This document shows positions 20,951-24,022 of a DNA stretch of 24,022 nt, one piece after another (positions within the stretch are counted from its first letter, which is position 1; every line of letters starts with the position of its first letter). Under the pieces are notes generated by a model that saw only the letters and a program-made list of their open reading frames with translations, made no database searches and was not told where the DNA came from. The translations under genes were made by a program, and so were the position numbers. This DNA is from Plakobranchus ocellatus. Its lineage: Eukaryota > Mollusca > Gastropoda > Plakobranchidae. Where the stretch lies: positions 150,553 through 174,574 of the forward strand of contig BLXT01004325.1 of assembly GCA_019648995.1 (NCBI GenBank). The letters are read 5' to 3'.

Positions 20951-21176
20951 TTTTTGTTGGTTTTTTTTTTTTTTTTTTGGTTTTTTATGTAACTATATCC
21001 AGTCAACAAGGTGATCTCAGGCTTTTAGGCCCTCTGTCAGGCCAGGGTATCGATGACGGGACTCGAAACTGTGACAGAAGGATCTCTGCAGATCTCAGGG
21101 CGGATTCGTAATGAAAGGACTTTTACATGAAGAAATCACGTAGCCTACTATGTCACCTTAGCCTTCCAATCTGCGT
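20951..21176 (-). mobile_element. tRNA-derived SINE (copy 4 of 4) with long A tail and internal insertion
   Basis: On the minus strand the B box reads GTTTCGAGTCC (21069 to 21059), one mismatch from the consensus GGTTCGANTCC. GATCTGCAGAGATCCTTCTG and CCTGAGATCACCTTGTTGAC match the 14.4-kb copy. The 5' head is split: about 30 bp (from about 21109) separate the CCGCCCTGAGAT block from an A-box remnant (GGTGACATAGTAGG around 21160-21148). The tail is a run of 18 A (20961-20978 as T) plus flanking A-rich sequence. Confidence 0.75.
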
Positions 21177-21538
21177 GGAGCCTCAGCGACCAACAAAACG
21201 ACCATGGTTGTCTACACTTAAATTTTCCTCTCGAAATCGACGCCGACTCAAGTTGATTTAAGTTGATAAAAAAGCAAAATAAAGCATGCCGATCGTTTGG
21301 ACAATTTCAATAGTTTCGTAAGACCTTCTTTTGATTACACCAGTCGCACTTCATATTAGGATTAAACGGACTTGGGTTAGAAATTATCACACAAACAAAA
21401 AGAAATCCACACTGCAATTTAAGATAGATTCATTCATTACTAACATATCCACTCCACCACTCATCGGCAATCTCAGAGTTTTCGTATGTTCCTTTTTATC
21501 TTTTGCAAATTATTTTCTTTTTATTAATTGCTGAAAAG
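21177..21538. other. Intergenic, nothing recognised
   Basis: No supported gene or repeat is seen. Confidence 0.5.
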
Positions 21539-21540
21539 AA

Positions 21541-21577
21541 ACCCCTCTCCCCTCTCCCCCCTCCCCCTCCCCCCCGC
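21541..21577 (-). other. C-tract / potential G-quadruplex on the minus strand
   Basis: A C4-TCT-C4-TCT-C6-T-C5-T-C7 run. The minus strand therefore has at least four runs of four or more G separated by 1-3 bases, the pattern of an intramolecular G-quadruplex. Confidence 0.7.
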
Positions 21578-22097
21578 GAGGAAAAAGGGGTGAAATCCAT
21601 TAATAATGTATGCACAAATACAACGTTGCACAAGTTGGACTCCCGAATACGCATGCAAGATAAGAAAGCCAGTTGGATGCTAGAGCGCTTTCCAACTTGT
21701 GAACTCACGGTATAATCATGAAATCATGTCAAAAACGACACATTCCTGATATCACCTGTGTTTATTTCAAAACTCATCGCCGCGTTAGAGCTCATCGAAT
21801 AAAACTCGGCCGCCATTACCATTCGAAATTATTCGGCGGTTATCGATTTTTTTTCTACAAGTTTAAAAACATCTTTGCAGTTGAATTTTTTTTTTTTTGT
21901 CAGGATTACTAATTTTTATATCAATTATAAAATTGTCTTCATTCCGTTATTAATACTATGGAAGATCAATTTGGGTGCATAATTGGAAGTCTTTCCAAAA
22001 TGCTAGTATAAACAAAGGCATACGATGATTAATCCTCTCCTATATTCTAGGTTGCTTTTTAAGAAAACTGACTGGAGTAAAAACGAGAGAAACTTAC
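21578..22097. other. Intergenic, nothing recognised
   Basis: Short frames only. T-rich tracts occur near 21845-21900. No domain or repeat is recognised. Confidence 0.5.
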
Positions 22098-22295
22098 CTT
22101 AAGTTTGATCGGAGAATTCGCTTTAGACCTCGTCAGTGCTACCCTTTCTCCAAAATTCAGCCGACCTAAGCTCTTAACTCGGAAACAGAGAAAATGGAGG
22201 TTAAGATGAAGCGCACGATTTGTGTTCACAAGTTTGGAAAAGCGAGGTTCAGATTTAGGCCTCTGTAAACACTCGCTAGGCTCTAGTGAGGTCAT
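22098..22295 (-). other. Possible first coding exon on the minus strand, unidentified
   Basis: On the minus strand an ATG at 22295 opens 66 codons (start MTSLEPSECLQRPKSEPRFS, end NSPIKLK) ending exactly at a consensus donor AAG|GTAAGT (GT at 22097-22096). The frame also stays open for about 26 codons upstream of this ATG. Composition is less AT-rich than the surroundings. I cannot find a convincing following exon within the window or a family match, so this may be chance. Confidence 0.2.
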
Positions 22296-22379
22296 GCTTG
22301 TGTCAATGAAAAGCTTTAGTCTCAGGTAATTGGCCTTTAGGCCGACGTAATTCTTGATCCTTTTAGGCAGTGGTGCTCG

Positions 22380-23042
22380 TCACCGCTCAATACTCACATT
22401 AAGGAGGGGAGGGAGAGAAGGAGAGCTAGTTTGGCTGTGATTCTATAACGCTTGGTGTTCAGTCCGATTGTCGTTTTTAAATTAGATTATATAGGCCTAA
22501 TCCTTTTTGTTGTTGTGAATTTCTGTATGTGTTTGATTTTAAACATGGAGATTTTACTTAAGAGATGGGCGGTTCTAACTTGCATTGAGTATTCATAATA
22601 TTACCATTGCCTCTCGATCACATCTTTGAATAGATTCAGAATCTCCAATCTAGGTTATTTAATGTAGATTTTTTTAAAGTCTTACCTTATAGTAAACAAT
22701 TCAATCTTTCAATATCGAGTTTCCGTTAAACTTCATAATTTTTATGAGGAAAACAATCAGGAAATTCTGTTACACAATAAATCATTGGATGGTTTCAACA
22801 TAATTCACTCTACAGGATTAGAAGGTTCACTTTTTTTTTTACTGGGTTTTACAACAGCAACAAAACACCTTGTTTAGACTGTTAAAAAAGAAAAAAGTTT
22901 TTAATTTCTCTTTAACATTTTACAAAATAAGATATGGCCTACATCATTCGGATGTTTAGGCTTGCAACACCACTTCAGGCTTCTGAACTGTGTAGGCTAT
23001 AGGTTTGTATAGGGTGCCCATGAACACAATTTTCGTTTATCA
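22380..23042. other. Intergenic, nothing recognised
   Basis: AT-rich, unique-looking sequence. No supported gene. Confidence 0.5.
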
Positions 23043-23043
23043 T

Positions 23044-23121
<78 letters not shown>
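23043..23121. repeat. (TAA)n microsatellite
   Basis: About 26 uninterrupted ATA/TAA units. Poly-Asn and poly-Ile frames on the two strands are artefacts of it. Confidence 0.95.
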
Positions 23122-23122
<1 letters not shown>

Positions 23123-23784
23123 TATCTCAGCCTTCTCATATTATGTTGGCCTTTCTTATTCTTATTCATAGCCAACATAGCATACTTTCATCCTTTTCTA
23201 TAATTGTGTTTACACAAATTTAATCTTATAATTTAAAAAGTATGCTGTTTTCCTCTCATTGAAATTTAAAACCGATTATTTTAATCTCCCGACACATTAA
23301 CATCATCGTTTCCAGTGGAGTCTTATCCCTCTTTTGTAGAGCCTATACATGGGAGCTAATAAGCCGCATGATACCCATTCCTTCTCCCGCTTCGTCAATT
23401 CTTCGAGAAAAGGTACTTGGCTTTACTTTCTTCGTACGTACGCGCTAAAACTTCCCAATGTAAAAAATAAAAAAAAAAACAACAACTTTACAAGTGAGTA
23501 GATATTGATTACATTAATCCGGTAAAAGGTCAACTCGTTGCTGGGCCTTTTATTTTTCTCTCAGCTCATCTCTTTTTAAACTCACTTTGCTTTAGTTTCG
23601 CTTCAAACAACACCATATATCAGACATAACACACATAACAAAATTCAAACCTTCATGTTACTATTAGAGTTATGAACACGGTGAAAGTAACAAAAAATTT
23701 TTACAGTCGGCCCTACAAACTTTGGTCCCTTTTTCGGTTGCAAGGCTTGTCTATAAGTATGCGTTTGCTCCCAACCCAACGCGT
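23122..23784. other. Intergenic, nothing recognised
   Basis: Unique-looking sequence without supported coding or RNA features. Confidence 0.5.
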
Positions 23785-23815
23785 GCACACACACACACAC
23801 ACACATACACACACA
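23785..23815. repeat. (CA)n microsatellite
   Basis: About 15 CA units with one TA interruption. Confidence 0.95.
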
Positions 23816-23980
23816 ACATTCTTTCACTATTTCTACGTTTCTGAATGAGCAGATTCGAAACTAAAATATCTAGCTATGCCTCAATAGAAGCAAACACAAA
23901 CATAGTTGCTAAATAAAAACACGCTTGCCAGAACTCACTGTAAAAACCAAATAAGCAAGTTAATCGCTATACTGGAAATC

Positions 23981-24022
23981 GAGAGAGAGAGAGAGGGGGA
24001 GAGAGAGAGAGAGGGGGGGGGG
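23981..24022. repeat. (GA)n tract running into terminal poly(G)
   Basis: GA dinucleotides with a G5 interruption, then ten G at the very end (24013-24022). The window also starts with 13 G (1-13). Confidence 0.95.

Overview
The window looks like a piece of invertebrate animal nuclear DNA. It is AT-rich, dominated by non-coding sequence, full of microsatellites and minisatellites, has GT-AG introns, and carries decayed non-LTR (LINE) and tRNA-derived SINE copies. A lophotrochozoan such as a mollusc would fit, but that is a guess from general character, not proof. No bacterial gene organisation, rRNA, functional tRNA or CRISPR array is visible. Both ends of the window and both internal runs of N sit in poly(G)/poly(C), so it is probably one whole contig that breaks at homopolymers.

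The only gene I can support firmly is the 3' part of a multi-domain granulin (progranulin-like) gene on the + strand. Three coding exons are visible: 110-373, 655-894 and 4954-5103 (stop TAA). They are separated by a 281-bp and a 4,059-bp intron. All splice sites are GT-AG and in phase 0. Introns cut each granulin module between its N-terminal and C-terminal halves, so each internal exon encodes the second half of one module, a linker, and the first half of the next. Splicing yields the C-terminal half of module A, a divergent module B, and a final module C with the full 12 cysteines. The 5' end of the gene lies left of the window. A poly(A) signal follows at 5325-5330.

From about 5.4 kb to the end I find no confidently supported gene. 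This stretch holds several distinct tandem arrays with repeat lengths near 90 bp, a 730-bp strand-asymmetric CCA/CAT-like tract next to an N gap, two clusters of LINE C-terminal remnants (13.3-13.8 kb, itself tandemly duplicated, and 18.15-18.69 kb), and four copies of one tRNA-headed SINE family, all on the minus strand. Large microsatellites of (TA)n, (CT)n, (ATC)n/(CAG)12 and two (TAA)n arrays account for most long open frames; these encode only homopolymeric peptides and are not genes.

Three weak coding-like islands (16.1 kb +, 20.6 kb +, 22.1-22.3 kb -) and a few short exact matches to animal transcription-factor sites are listed with low confidence. I saw no clear evidence of an undescribed biological system. 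The most interesting items are the odd-cysteine granulin module, the SINE family with a readable pol III promoter, and the link between contig breaks and poly(G).
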